NCBI GenBank assembly: GCA_035998445.1 | Contig: DASYHQ010000045.1 | Span: forward strand, 62,001-126,000 | Direction: 5' to 3' | Length of the DNA: 64,000 bases | From: Tepidisphaeraceae bacterium | GTDB taxonomy: Bacteria; Planctomycetota; Phycisphaerae; Tepidisphaerales; Tepidisphaeraceae | Part shown: positions 16,150-25,212 of the stretch, piece by piece | Layout of the letters: each line of letters starts with the position of its first letter | Position numbering within the stretch: position 1 is the first letter of the stretch | Translations under genes and position numbers: made by a program | The notes under the pieces: model-generated | What the model saw: only the letters and a program-made list of their open reading frames with translations | Database searches by the model: none | What the model was told of the DNA's origin: nothing

Positions 16150-16884
16150 ATGCGAAAATTGAACCGATCTGCGTTATCTATCGTGACGGCTGCCATCATC
16201 GGCGCGACGGCGATCGAATCGTCCGCCGCGACAATTGCGTTCCAAGGCTTTGAAGCCAATGCCACGGACACGTGGGCATACGCGACGTCCGGCACGGGTG
16301 GTGCGGTCGGTGGAGCTGGGGCAGCCGTAGAATATCCGGCCGGCGCATCGCGCGTGAACAGTGGTAGCGCGTCGTATCAGACCAGCGACGGGACCAGCAC
16401 GGTGTCGTTCAACGCGCTGGACGTGTCTTCGTTCACCGACAAAATCGTCGGGCTTCGCTTGGCGGCCATCAGCACGGGCCCCAGCAACGGGCTCGACGCT
16501 GGCGACCGCGTCAAGGTGTACGTCGCATTGAACGGGGCCGACTTCTCGCCCACGCCAGACCTGACGATCGGTGGCTTCAGCAACGCGCGGTGGCTGTACT
16601 CGGCCTCGGGCGAGGCCAGCACAAGCGCCGGCACCGCCGCGACGTTTGCGCCCAGCGCGGGCGGCGTTCGCACGACCGATGGCTACAGCACGCTCTTGGT
16701 AAGCCTGCCGGATTCCGTCCAGTCGCTGTCGATGAAGATCGTGAGCAACAACGACAACGTCGGCGAAATATGGTCCGTCGATGACGTCACCGTCACCGGC
16801 ACCGCCGTCCCGGAACCCGCATCGCTCGGCCTGCTTGCCGGTGGCGCGGCCATGCTGCTGCGCCGCCGTGGGCGTCAGGGCTAA
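16150..16884 (+). CDS. PEP-CTERM sorting domain protein
   Basis: 244 residues from ATG 16150, preferred over 16126 because AGGAATAGGGAAG lies just before it. An N-terminal signal peptide ends near SSAATIAFQ. The body is a beta-rich domain with no cysteine, likely a jelly-roll type exoprotein (FEANATDTWAYATSG ... GEIWSVDDVTVTG). It ends in a PEP-CTERM tail, VPEPASLGLLAGGAAMLL followed by RRRGRQG: motif, hydrophobic helix and basic end. Exosortase recognises and cleaves such tails during export to the surface or matrix; no exosortase gene is in the window. It is followed by a strong hairpin. Confidence 0.88.
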   Translation: MRKLNRSALSIVTAAIIGATAIESSAATIAFQGFEANATDTWAYATSGTGGAVGGAGAAVEYPAGASRVNSGSASYQTSDGTSTVSFNALDVSSFTDKIVGLRLAAISTGPSNGLDAGDRVKVYVALNGADFSPTPDLTIGGFSNARWLYSASGEASTSAGTAATFAPSAGGVRTTDGYSTLLVSLPDSVQSLSMKIVSNNDNVGEIWSVDDVTVTGTAVPEPASLGLLAGGAAMLLRRRGRQG

Positions 16885-16919
16885 GTCACCGCGGCACACC
16901 CTTTGGAAGTTGAACCGAC

Positions 16920-16959
16920 CTCGCCGCGAGCAGGACGCCATCGTGCTGCTCGCGGCGAG
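16920..16959 (+). terminator. Strong hairpin after PEP-CTERM gene
   Basis: CTCGCCGCGAGCAG (16920-16933) and CTGCTCGCGGCGAG (16946-16959) form a perfect 14-bp stem with a 12-base loop, followed by TCTCTTGT. The U-tract is weak, so it may attenuate rather than fully stop transcription before the esterase gene at 16981. Confidence 0.6.
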
Positions 16960-16980
16960 TCTCTTGTGAGTTGGAAGCGC

Positions 16981-18567
16981 ATGATGAACTCAATCCTGCT
17001 TCGCATCACGGTCGCCCTCGTGGCGGCCACGTCGACCGTCGCCACCGCGGCCGTGCGTTTGCCGGCGATGTTCTCCGATCACGCCGTGCTTCAGGCTGAC
17101 AAGGCGGTGAACATGTGGGGCTGGGCCAGCGAAGGGGAGACGGTGACGGTGACCATCGCCGGCGCGACCGCGACCACCGTCGCCAAGGCGGACGGCACGT
17201 GGTCGGTCGCGCTGGCGCCACTGCCGGTGGGTGGGCCGTTCGTGATGGAGGTGGCGGGATCGAACGCGCTGACCGTGAACGACGTGCTGATCGGCGAGGT
17301 CTGGCTGTGCGCGGGTCAATCGAACATGGCCATGCAGTTGAAGGGGCTGCACGGCGAGGTGGACGACGCTGACGCCGTCATCGCCAAGGCCGATCATCCG
17401 ACGCTTCGCATGTTCGTGCACGACGATCCGGTTAGCCTGCGCGACACCGCCGTGCCGCCCGCGCAGCCGCTGGCGGATCGGCCCGGCAGGTGGATCGTCT
17501 GCACGCCCGCCACCGCCGCGAAGTTCACGGCCATGGGTTACTTCTTCGCGCGGCACTTGCAGGACGAGTTGAACGCCCCGGTGGGACTGATCAACACGGC
17601 CGTCGGTGGCACCACGATCGAGGCGTGGACGAGTCTGTCGGCCCAGCGGGACGTGCCGGTGCTGCAGCCGATGCTGGTCGACTGGCGCCAGCGCCTCGAG
17701 TCGTACGACCCCGTTGCCGAGCAGCGCGATGCCGTTGCCGCCAAGGCGGCTTGGTACACCGCGCGGGCCGAAGCGGTGAAGGCCAACCGGCGCGAACCCA
17801 AGGCCCCGCGGAAGGCCGACTACAAGAATCTGACCGCCAACGGGCCGGGTGGGCTGTTCAACGCGATGATCGCGCCGGTCATCCCCTACACGCTGCGCGG
17901 TGCGCTGTGGTACCAGGGCGAGCGCAACGCGTCCGGCCCGTTCACGACCGTGTACGGCCAACAACTGGAGACGCTGATTACCGATTGGCGCTCGCGCTGG
18001 GCCGATTCGTTCCACGTCGTGTGCGTGCAACTGCCCAGCTACGGTAAAGCACAGGAGTCGCCGGCCGACGACGTCGGCTGGGGCGTCTGGGTGCGCGAGG
18101 GGCAACGCCGTGTGTCGGCGGCGCTACCGGCGATGTCGATGCCCGTCACGATCGATCTCGGTGGCTCGTCGCGGGCGGCGCTTCATCCGACCAACAAAGA
18201 CGAGTTCGCCCGCCGCGCCGCGCTGCTGGTGCTGCACGACGTGTATGGCAAGTCCAACCCCGCTCGCCAAGGCCCGACCTACCGCAGCCACCGGCGCGAG
18301 GGCAGCCGATTGATCCTCTCGTTCGACTTCGCCGAGGGCTTGGCCGGCAATACCGACGCGAGCGCCCCAAACGGATTCGCGATCGCCGGTTCCGATCAGA
18401 ACTTCGTGTGGGCCAATGTGGTGATCCGCGATAGCCAGGTCATCGTCTGGCATGACGACGTGCCCGAGCCCCAGGCCGTTCGCTACAACTGGGCCGGCAA
18501 CCCGATCGGCGACCTGATCAACGCTGCCGTGCTGCCCGCTGGCCCCTTCCGAACCGATGATTGGTAA
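16981..18567 (+). CDS. Sialate O-acetylesterase-type carbohydrate esterase
   Basis: 528 residues. A signal peptide covers about residues 1-22 (VALVAATSTVATAAV). An N-terminal beta-domain (RLPAMFSDHAVLQ ... GWASEGETVTVTI) is followed by an SGNH-hydrolase core with nucleophile Ser114 in LCAGQSNM, an internal WYQGERNA block and a catalytic His in LHPTNKDEFARR. This is the layout of sialate 9-O-acetylesterase family proteins, which in planctomycetes usually deacetylate plant or algal polysaccharides (CE20-like). The protein is periplasmic or exported. It is the last gene of the cassette under the GntR-LacI regulator. Confidence 0.9.
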   Translation: MMNSILLRITVALVAATSTVATAAVRLPAMFSDHAVLQADKAVNMWGWASEGETVTVTIAGATATTVAKADGTWSVALAPLPVGGPFVMEVAGSNALTVNDVLIGEVWLCAGQSNMAMQLKGLHGEVDDADAVIAKADHPTLRMFVHDDPVSLRDTAVPPAQPLADRPGRWIVCTPATAAKFTAMGYFFARHLQDELNAPVGLINTAVGGTTIEAWTSLSAQRDVPVLQPMLVDWRQRLESYDPVAEQRDAVAAKAAWYTARAEAVKANRREPKAPRKADYKNLTANGPGGLFNAMIAPVIPYTLRGALWYQGERNASGPFTTVYGQQLETLITDWRSRWADSFHVVCVQLPSYGKAQESPADDVGWGVWVREGQRRVSAALPAMSMPVTIDLGGSSRAALHPTNKDEFARRAALLVLHDVYGKSNPARQGPTYRSHRREGSRLILSFDFAEGLAGNTDASAPNGFAIAGSDQNFVWANVVIRDSQVIVWHDDVPEPQAVRYNWAGNPIGDLINAAVLPAGPFRTDDW

Positions 18568-18659
18568 ACGGCGGCGCCGTCGCGTCAGCAACCGTCGTCG
18601 GACGGAAACGCGCGATCGCCCGTGCCCGGCACAGTCGATCGCTGTTGGCCGACGCTGGT

Positions 18660-19403
18660 TCAGACGGTTGCCGTTGCAGCGCCGGCCTCGACGAACTTGC
18701 CCTTATCAAGATGAATAAGCCGCCCCGCCGCAGCGGCGGAATGGGGGTCGTGCGTGACCATCACGATGGTCTTGCCGAACTCGCGATTCAGCCGCTGCAT
18801 CAGCGCCAGCACGTCGGCTGCGCTGGCGGCGTCGAGGTTACCGGTCGGCTCGTCGGCTAAAATGATGTCCGGGTCGGTCACGATCGCCCGCGCGATCGCC
18901 ACGCGCTGTTCCTGTCCACCGGAGAGCTGCCGCGGGAAATGGTCGAGGCGATCACCCAGGCCGACGAGGTTGAGCGCCGTGGTCGCGTTCTCTCGCCGGC
19001 GGCTGCGCGAGAGCGAGGTTAATTTCAGCGGAAGCTCGACATTTTCCAGTGCGGTAAGCACCGGGATCAGATTGAACGCCTGAAAAATGAAACCCAGGTG
19101 GTTGTTACGCCAGCGGGCGATGTTGCGCTCCGAGAGCGTCGCGGGTTCCTCGTCCAGCACGACGAGGCGCCCGTTGGTGGGCTTATCCATGCCGGCGATC
19201 AGGTGGAGCAGCGTGCTCTTGCCAGAGCCCGACGGGCCCATAAGGGCAACGAACTCGCCGCGGCGAACGGTCACGTCGACGTTGTCCAAGGCGGTGACGG
19301 TCGATTGGCCGCGCACGAATTCCTTGGTCAGACCAATGCCTTGAACGATGGGCTCGCTTGGGGCCATGGGGGTCACGTTAGTTGCCGTTGTTAACTCGGA
19401 CAT
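18660..19403 (-). CDS. ABC transporter ATP-binding protein (MacB/LolD type)
   Basis: 247 residues. Walker [11 protein letters not shown]-loop in [11 protein letters not shown], signature LSGGQEQR (the usual second Gln is Glu), Walker B IILADEP and switch His in VTHDP are all intact. This is the LolD/MacB group that energises FtsX-type permeases (mechanotransmission: lipoprotein release or efflux from the periplasm). Its start overlaps the end of the membrane-fusion gene by 26 bases, indicating translational coupling. It is the last gene of the four-gene minus-strand operon 23178-18660. Confidence 0.93.
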   Translation of the reverse strand: MSELTTATNVTPMAPSEPIVQGIGLTKEFVRGQSTVTALDNVDVTVRRGEFVALMGPSGSGKSTLLHLIAGMDKPTNGRLVVLDEEPATLSERNIARWRNNHLGFIFQAFNLIPVLTALENVELPLKLTSLSRSRRRENATTALNLVGLGDRLDHFPRQLSGGQEQRVAIARAIVTDPDIILADEPTGNLDAASAADVLALMQRLNREFGKTIVMVTHDPHSAAAAGRLIHLDKGKFVEAGAATATV

Positions 19404-20736
19404 CGTCGCCCTCCTTCAGCGTATCGGGCGGGCGAACGACCACGTCTTCACCGCCGATGAGGCCCTTGCGAATCTCGACTTCACCGCTGGCCGACGTGTT
19501 GCCGACCGTGACCGTGCGGCGCACGGCTTTGCCGCCCTCGATCAAGAACACGGCGTTATCACGAACCGCGTCCTTCGGCACGCGAATCGCCGGCCGTTCG
19601 CCCGCGGGCTGCGTTGCAACGGCGCGCGTCGCCGCGAGCGTGCGCGGCGACAGGAACGACACGGTCGCGTTCATGTCCGGCTTCAGCAGTTCGTCCGGGT
19701 TTAACACCTTCACGCGAACCTGCACCGTCGCCTTCTGACGGTTCGCCTCCGGCGAGATGAGGTCCACGACGCCCTCGTACCGGCGGTCCGGGTAGGCGTC
19801 GGTGACGATCCAGCAGGGTTGCGCGGGCAACACCTTCGCAAAGTCGTTCTGGCTGACGTCCAGTTCCACCCGCAGGTTGTTCAGGTCGGCCAGCGAGACC
19901 ACGAAGCCCTTCGCGCCATTGTCGCCAACGAAGCCGGTCGTCACGAACTCGCCCACCTCGACGTTGCGCCCCAAGATCGTCGCGTCGATCTGCGAGCGGA
20001 TGACGGTGTTGTTCAACTCGACCATCGCCAGCGCGAGGCCGCCTTCCAGTTGCCGCACGATGGCCGCCTGCGCATCGATCCGTTCCTGTCGCGGGCCCGC
20101 CTTTACCAATCCGTACGCCTGCTGCACGGATTCGACGCGCGCCGTCCGCGAGCGGACGAGCGCCTCGGCGTCGTCGATCTGCTGCTGCGATACCGACCGC
20201 CCGCCCTCGAGTTCCTTCAATCGCCGGAAGTTGACCTGCGCGTTAGTCAGTTCGGCCTTCGCTTCGTTCACCTGGGCCTCGGCCTGCAGGACCTCTTCCG
20301 GCCGCGAACCGTTCTTCAGTTCGGCCAGCTTGGCACGCTCGCTATCAAGTTGCCCCTGCGCCTGCGCAACGCGCGCTTTATATTCGTCGTCCTCCAGGCG
20401 AACGAGGACCTGGTCCTTCTTGACCTTGTCGCCCATCTCCACACCCACCCACGCCACGCGGCCGACGACCTTGCTGGCCAGTTCGATCTTGTGGGCCGCC
20501 GTCACGTAACCGGTGGCGTTCAGCTGGACCAGGTCGGCCTCGGTCACCAGGCCTTCGGGCACCCGAACGCGGATCGTGTCGACCCTGTGTGCCGTCCCGC
20601 CGACCCCGTACATGAACGCGGCTAAGCCGATCAGCAGAGCGACCAAGCCGACGACCACCCACGGCCACAAAAGCCGCTCATCGCGGCGGGCCTTGTCGGA
20701 CTTGTCGATCCGGAGCTTGTGCAGTTCGCTTTCCAT
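19378..20736 (-). CDS. Membrane-fusion (HlyD-like) efflux subunit
   Basis: 452 residues from ATG 20736, preceded by AGGCGA. One N-terminal membrane anchor (about residues 23-46) is followed by a biotinyl-lipoyl-like domain ([20 protein letters not shown]), a long helical hairpin rich in Glu/Gln/Ala (about 110-240; [17 protein letters not shown] ... [18 protein letters not shown]), a beta-barrel ([18 protein letters not shown]) and a membrane-proximal domain ([19 protein letters not shown]). It would bridge the inner-membrane permeases to an outer-membrane partner. No TolC-like gene is nearby. Confidence 0.92.
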   Translation of the reverse strand: MESELHKLRIDKSDKARRDERLLWPWVVVGLVALLIGLAAFMYGVGGTAHRVDTIRVRVPEGLVTEADLVQLNATGYVTAAHKIELASKVVGRVAWVGVEMGDKVKKDQVLVRLEDDEYKARVAQAQGQLDSERAKLAELKNGSRPEEVLQAEAQVNEAKAELTNAQVNFRRLKELEGGRSVSQQQIDDAEALVRSRTARVESVQQAYGLVKAGPRQERIDAQAAIVRQLEGGLALAMVELNNTVIRSQIDATILGRNVEVGEFVTTGFVGDNGAKGFVVSLADLNNLRVELDVSQNDFAKVLPAQPCWIVTDAYPDRRYEGVVDLISPEANRQKATVQVRVKVLNPDELLKPDMNATVSFLSPRTLAATRAVATQPAGERPAIRVPKDAVRDNAVFLIEGGKAVRRTVTVGNTSASGEVEIRKGLIGGEDVVVRPPDTLKEGDDVRVNNGN

Positions 20737-20808
20737 GTCGCCTGTTGGGACCAATGTCGGTTCGGGAAGGAGTTTTGCAAGCAAACGGTTGGACGCGAAA
20801 CGCACGAG

Positions 20809-21972
20809 TCACGGTTCGCGCATGGCCGCGATCACGTTCTTCCGCGACGCCGCCCACGCCGGCAGGAAACCACCCAACGCGCCGATAAGGGCCGCGAACA
20901 CCATGCCCCACAGGATGGCCGACGGCCCCACTTCGAACTTGAACGCGACCTCGCTGAACGTCTGGAAGTTACCGATGCCCGTCGTGAAGCCGTTCACCGG
21001 CAATGCCATCAGCACGCCCAGCGCGCCGCCGACCAACGACAGGCAGATCGACTCGAGCATGAACGATCGCAAAATCGCCCAGCGGCCAAAGCCGAGCGCG
21101 CGCAACGTGCCGATCTCGCGCGATCGCCGTGCGACGGCTGCGTACATGGTGTTGGTGGCGGCAAAGGCGCTGCCGATGGCCATGATGACGGCCACCGAGA
21201 ACCCCAGGGCCTGCAGGGGCATGCCCGACTGCGTCATCCGCTGGTAGTACTCCTTCTCCGGCATCAGTTGGACGCGCAAGCGCTGGTCGTCGTCGATGAT
21301 CGGCTTGAGCGTGGCAATGGCTGCGGCGCTGTCGACGCGCACGAGCAACGAGCTGCTGCCGCCCTGCTGCTCGAAGTCGCCGCGCAGCTGGTTGAGGTCC
21401 GTCCAGATTTCACTGTTGGCCGCCGACCCACCGGCGCTGAAGACGCCGACCACTTCCCACGTGCCGCGGCCAAACCGAACCTGCTTGCCCAGCCGTGCGT
21501 CCGGATACCGGCTGGCGATCGATTCGCCGACCACCACCTGCCGCAGGCCAGGCTCGAACATCTTGCCCTCGACGATGTTAACCGTGCGCATCGCCAGTCC
21601 GATTGGCAGCAGCCCCCGCACGCTGACGTTCATGCCTGCCGGCGAGTCAACGCTCGGCAGGTTCACGACGGCAAGACCCTCGGGCGACACCATCGGTTCG
21701 CCGTTGGCGTCGGTCGCGATGCCGGGCAGTCTGCGGATGATCTGATACGCCTCGCCGGACACGGTCGAGCTCAGCTCCGCGTCGACCCCCTTGCGCAGCA
21801 CGAGGGCCTGGCGCTCGTCCCCACTGGCCGCGAAGACGTTGTTCAGGCCAGCCGTGAGCGCGATCGCGGTAACCAGCACGGCGACGGTCAGCGCAATGCC
21901 CAGCGCGGTCATCAGCGTCGTGCCCTTGCGCTCGACGAGGTTCCGGAGGTTGTAGGTGACGGGTACGCCCAT
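20809..21972 (-). CDS. FtsX/MacB-type ABC permease
   Basis: 387 residues. One membrane helix near the N-terminus (about 20-40) is followed by a ~200-residue periplasmic MacB_PCD-like domain and three C-terminal helices of an FtsX domain, with a cytoplasmic coupling stretch SREIGTLRALGFGRWAI. The layout is that of MacB-like permeases, but without a fused ATPase, which is separate at 18660. It differs in sequence from the neighbouring permease at 22027, so the two probably form a heterodimer. Confidence 0.92.
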   Translation of the reverse strand: MGVPVTYNLRNLVERKGTTLMTALGIALTVAVLVTAIALTAGLNNVFAASGDERQALVLRKGVDAELSSTVSGEAYQIIRRLPGIATDANGEPMVSPEGLAVVNLPSVDSPAGMNVSVRGLLPIGLAMRTVNIVEGKMFEPGLRQVVVGESIASRYPDARLGKQVRFGRGTWEVVGVFSAGGSAANSEIWTDLNQLRGDFEQQGGSSSLLVRVDSAAAIATLKPIIDDDQRLRVQLMPEKEYYQRMTQSGMPLQALGFSVAVIMAIGSAFAATNTMYAAVARRSREIGTLRALGFGRWAILRSFMLESICLSLVGGALGVLMALPVNGFTTGIGNFQTFSEVAFKFEVGPSAILWGMVFAALIGALGGFLPAWAASRKNVIAAMREP

Positions 21973-22026
21973 GTGTTCCAGTGCTCGATCAACGGTGCCA
22001 TCGCAGGGGTGAAGGTATTGCGTTCG

Positions 22027-23178
22027 CTAGCCAGAGAACCGCAACGATTCCACGATGTTTTTCCGCGACGCCAGAACTGCCGGCACCAGGGCGGCCAGCA
22101 CGCCGATGATCGCGGCCAGCGTGATCACGACCGTTGCCGCCTGCCACTTTACCCCCGGCAGCGGAAACCCGCCCGAGCCGCTGGCGATGAGCGCTGCCAA
22201 TCCCGCGCCCAGCGCCACGCCCAAAGCGCCGCCGACGATGCTGATCAGCATCGCCTCGCCCAGCACAAGCAACAGGATCTCGCCAGGCGTGTATCCCAAT
22301 GTCCGCAGCACTGCCATCTCGCGCGTGCGCTCGCGCACGGCCATCGCGACGGTGTTGGCCGAGACGAGCAGGATCGTGAAGGTCAGCGCGCCGCAGATGG
22401 CGGCCAGAAATAGCTTAATGTTCCCTAAAAAGGCCAAAAACGACCGGCCGAACTCCTTTTCCGACTCCGTGCGCGTGGGATACGGCGAGTTGTCGAACAT
22501 GGTGTCGATCGCCCGCGCGACCCGCGGCACGGCCGCGGGCGAGTCGGCCAGAATCAGGTACGTTCCCACCTCGTCGCGCGACGCCGCGGCCTGAGGCAGC
22601 AGTTCCGTCAGGTACTCGCGATGGAACACCAACGATTCGGTATTCGGCGGATGCCTGAAGATGGCAGCGACCGTCAATTCAAGCGTGACGTCGTAGATGT
22701 CGCCGACGATCGTCATCCGGTCGCCCAGCTCGATGTCGTACTTCTCCGCAATCGCCTCACCGATCGCGCACGCCGTCCGCTCGCGCTGGAATGCCGTCCG
22801 CTGTTCGTCGGAGATGATCCAGTCCTGTCGAATGTTGAACACGCGATCGGGATCAACCGCGAACCGGGCGAAGAAGTTCTGCGGCTCAATATAGGTCCCC
22901 TGAAACCACGACCATGCCGTGGCGTCGGCGACCCCCTCGATCGCGAGGATGCGCTGCTGATAGCTGGCCGGCAGCGTCTGCGTCAGCGACACGCGATGCC
23001 GGCAGACGAGCCGCAACGCCTCGGAAGGTGACGAGTCTTCCGCGTGGAAGAACCCCTGGTAGATCGCCAGCATCAACGCGAGCAACCCGAGCGAGATGGC
23101 CGTGCTGGCCAACGTCAACAGGCTTCGCCGGCGGCTACGAAGCACATTGCGGAAGATCAGTGGGACAAGCTTGAACAT
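22027..23178 (-). CDS. FtsX/MacB-type ABC permease
   Basis: 383 residues from ATG 23178 (MFKLVPLIFRNVLRSRRRSL); the frame also has an upstream ATG at 23211 that adds a non-typical segment. One N-terminal helix, a periplasmic domain and three C-terminal helices are present, with coupling stretch REMAVLRTLGYTPGEIL. It is the first gene of the exporter operon, followed by a second permease, the fusion protein and the ATPase. Substrate unknown; a lipoprotein, peptide or small-molecule exporter would fit. Confidence 0.92.
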   Translation of the reverse strand: MFKLVPLIFRNVLRSRRRSLLTLASTAISLGLLALMLAIYQGFFHAEDSSPSEALRLVCRHRVSLTQTLPASYQQRILAIEGVADATAWSWFQGTYIEPQNFFARFAVDPDRVFNIRQDWIISDEQRTAFQRERTACAIGEAIAEKYDIELGDRMTIVGDIYDVTLELTVAAIFRHPPNTESLVFHREYLTELLPQAAASRDEVGTYLILADSPAAVPRVARAIDTMFDNSPYPTRTESEKEFGRSFLAFLGNIKLFLAAICGALTFTILLVSANTVAMAVRERTREMAVLRTLGYTPGEILLLVLGEAMLISIVGGALGVALGAGLAALIASGSGGFPLPGVKWQAATVVITLAAIIGVLAALVPAVLASRKNIVESLRFSG

Positions 23179-23377
23179 AGCCACGTTCTTGCAACTGACA
23201 GATTCGGCCACCTACGCGGAACCATCCTATGGCGGCCACTGAAACACCTCAACAGCGGACACGAGCTTACAGCTGGATGCGGACAAGAACTTCCCTCCCC
23301 CGTACTGGGTGAACTGCGCCGCAGGCACAACTTTATCTCATCATAGCCAATGCACGTCGGCGAATCCGGAGATCCGG

Positions 23378-24934
23378 TCAGCGAGCTGCGTTGAACAATT
23401 CGTTCTGCTCAAGCCAGCGGGTGATGACGCGCTGTCGGTCGGTTGGCCCAGCGGCCTTGCGAGGCGCGTTAAGCGGGCCCTCATGCTCGAGCGACCAGCC
23501 GTGCCATTCCCGGTAGGCGTGGTACGTCCAGTCGTAACCCAGTTCCTCCAGCAGCGCCGTCACGTCGGCCAGGTAGCGGGCGGCCGAGCCGTCGGGCGCG
23601 GTGCGAATCGCGGAGAACTCGCCGACGAACATGTGCACGCGGTAGCGATTGGCGAACTCGATGGCAGGCGCGAGGTGGGCGCGGAGCGCGGCTTTGTCCC
23701 ACCGCTGGCCGTTGATTGTGCCAGGATACTCGATCGCCGCCGGGTGGCCTTGGATGCCCTGGTGCGTGAACTCGTGCGGCCGATAGACGTGGAAGCTGTA
23801 GACGCATCGCGGCAGGTCGAGCGGCTGAAACTGCGCGAACTCGGCCGGGCCGCCACCGGGGCTGGGCTCGATGACGAGCGTTCTCGCGGGGTCCACCTCC
23901 CGAATCGCTCGCCCGGCGCGCTCGGCCAGTTGTTGCCAATCGAGACACCCCTCGGCGAGCATCGTGTCGTCCGGCTCGTTCATGAGATCGAAGCCCCAGA
24001 TCACGTCGTTGCCCTTGTAGCGCTCCGCGATGCGCCGCCAGACCTCGACGAACTTCGCCTGCGCCTCGGGCTTGCGGAAGATGTCGCCGCGGCCGGTGAT
24101 GTAGCCGGCCTCAAACGCCTCGCCGCCCGGTGGCGAGTGCAGGTCGAGCGCGATCAGGACCCCATGCTTTCGGCACCAGTTCAGCACTTGGTCGAAGTAC
24201 GCCAGTTCCGTCTCCAGCCACGCGTCGTACTGGTCCAGCGGCCGGTCCCCCTTACCGGCCTCGAACAACTGCCAGCGGAGCAGGTTGCCGTTCCACTCAC
24301 GCGCGAAGTGCGCGATGTCCGCCTCGGTCAGGCGGTTGCCGGCCATGGCGCCGCGCAGGCGCGGCAGGTCGTGGCCGCGAAAGATCGGTTGGTTTTGATC
24401 GCCGGCAGGCGCGCGTGTCAGGTCCTTGCGGTGCGTCACGTAGACGTTGTCGAACCAGACGTCACCCGTGACCGCTTCCAGCCCGAGAACCAGCGTCACC
24501 GCCGTCGCCTCGTGTGGCACGTTGGTGACGCTGGAGTAGCGCGCCCATTCCAACGAACCCGTCGGCACCTCCGGCTGTGGATAGTTCTTGCCATGCGGCG
24601 TCTCGATCACCAGCATCACCTTAACGCCGTTCCAAGGCTGAGGTTTCTCAGCGACGCCCTCGATGCGAACGTCGGCACCGAACCAGACGCTCTTGCCGGC
24701 CAGCCGTTCGATCGGAAGCGGAATCAGCACCGTGCGGCCGAGCGGCTCGCTCGCCCGCACGCGCGCATGCAGCACCCGACCCCGCTGCGGCGAGTCCGTG
24801 AGTTCGGCCCCGTTCAGGTTGGTGGCTGTCGGCAGTTCTCCCTCAAAATTCAACCGCAGATAATCCTCCGCCGCCCCGGCCATCCTCGGCATCACAAGGA
24901 CGGCCAGCAGAATGATGAGGAAATCCAATCGCAT
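23378..24934 (-). CDS. Glycoside hydrolase family 5 enzyme with N-terminal beta domain
   Basis: 518 residues from ATG 24934 (MRLDFLIILLAVLVMPRMAG), a clear signal peptide that argues against the longer frame. Residues ~22-175 form a beta-sandwich like carbohydrate-binding modules (GKSVWFGADVRIEG ... DVWFDNVYVTHRK). The catalytic TIM barrel follows with GVLIALDLHSPPGG, the acid/base Glu in GFDLMNEPDD, YSFHVYRPHEFTHQG and the nucleophile Glu in MFVGEFSAIR. GH5 enzymes cleave beta-1,4 or related glucans and mannans; the exact specificity cannot be told. It is the last gene of the minus-strand cassette that starts with a LacI-type regulator. Confidence 0.92.
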   Translation of the reverse strand: MRLDFLIILLAVLVMPRMAGAAEDYLRLNFEGELPTATNLNGAELTDSPQRGRVLHARVRASEPLGRTVLIPLPIERLAGKSVWFGADVRIEGVAEKPQPWNGVKVMLVIETPHGKNYPQPEVPTGSLEWARYSSVTNVPHEATAVTLVLGLEAVTGDVWFDNVYVTHRKDLTRAPAGDQNQPIFRGHDLPRLRGAMAGNRLTEADIAHFAREWNGNLLRWQLFEAGKGDRPLDQYDAWLETELAYFDQVLNWCRKHGVLIALDLHSPPGGEAFEAGYITGRGDIFRKPEAQAKFVEVWRRIAERYKGNDVIWGFDLMNEPDDTMLAEGCLDWQQLAERAGRAIREVDPARTLVIEPSPGGGPAEFAQFQPLDLPRCVYSFHVYRPHEFTHQGIQGHPAAIEYPGTINGQRWDKAALRAHLAPAIEFANRYRVHMFVGEFSAIRTAPDGSAARYLADVTALLEELGYDWTYHAYREWHGWSLEHEGPLNAPRKAAGPTDRQRVITRWLEQNELFNAAR

Positions 24935-25212
24935 GACGTTGAGGGAACACTCATTGTCCAAGTGTCGAGTCCTTTGAATGAGAAATGAAACATTGCCTGA
25001 GAATGCGATTGACGGCAAGTCGCTGGTGATGAGGTTTTGGCCGTCTCCCCGTCACCCGCTGACTATGGCGGTGAGGTAATGGAATGGCCCCCGTGACGCT
25101 GCCTACGCATCCCCGCCCGTCGCCAGGCGGACCGGATCCGAGCATCTACCGCGACTGGCTGACACGGACCTGAGGCCCCTGCCGCATCGCTGTGCTGGTT
25201 CGCGTCGGCTTG

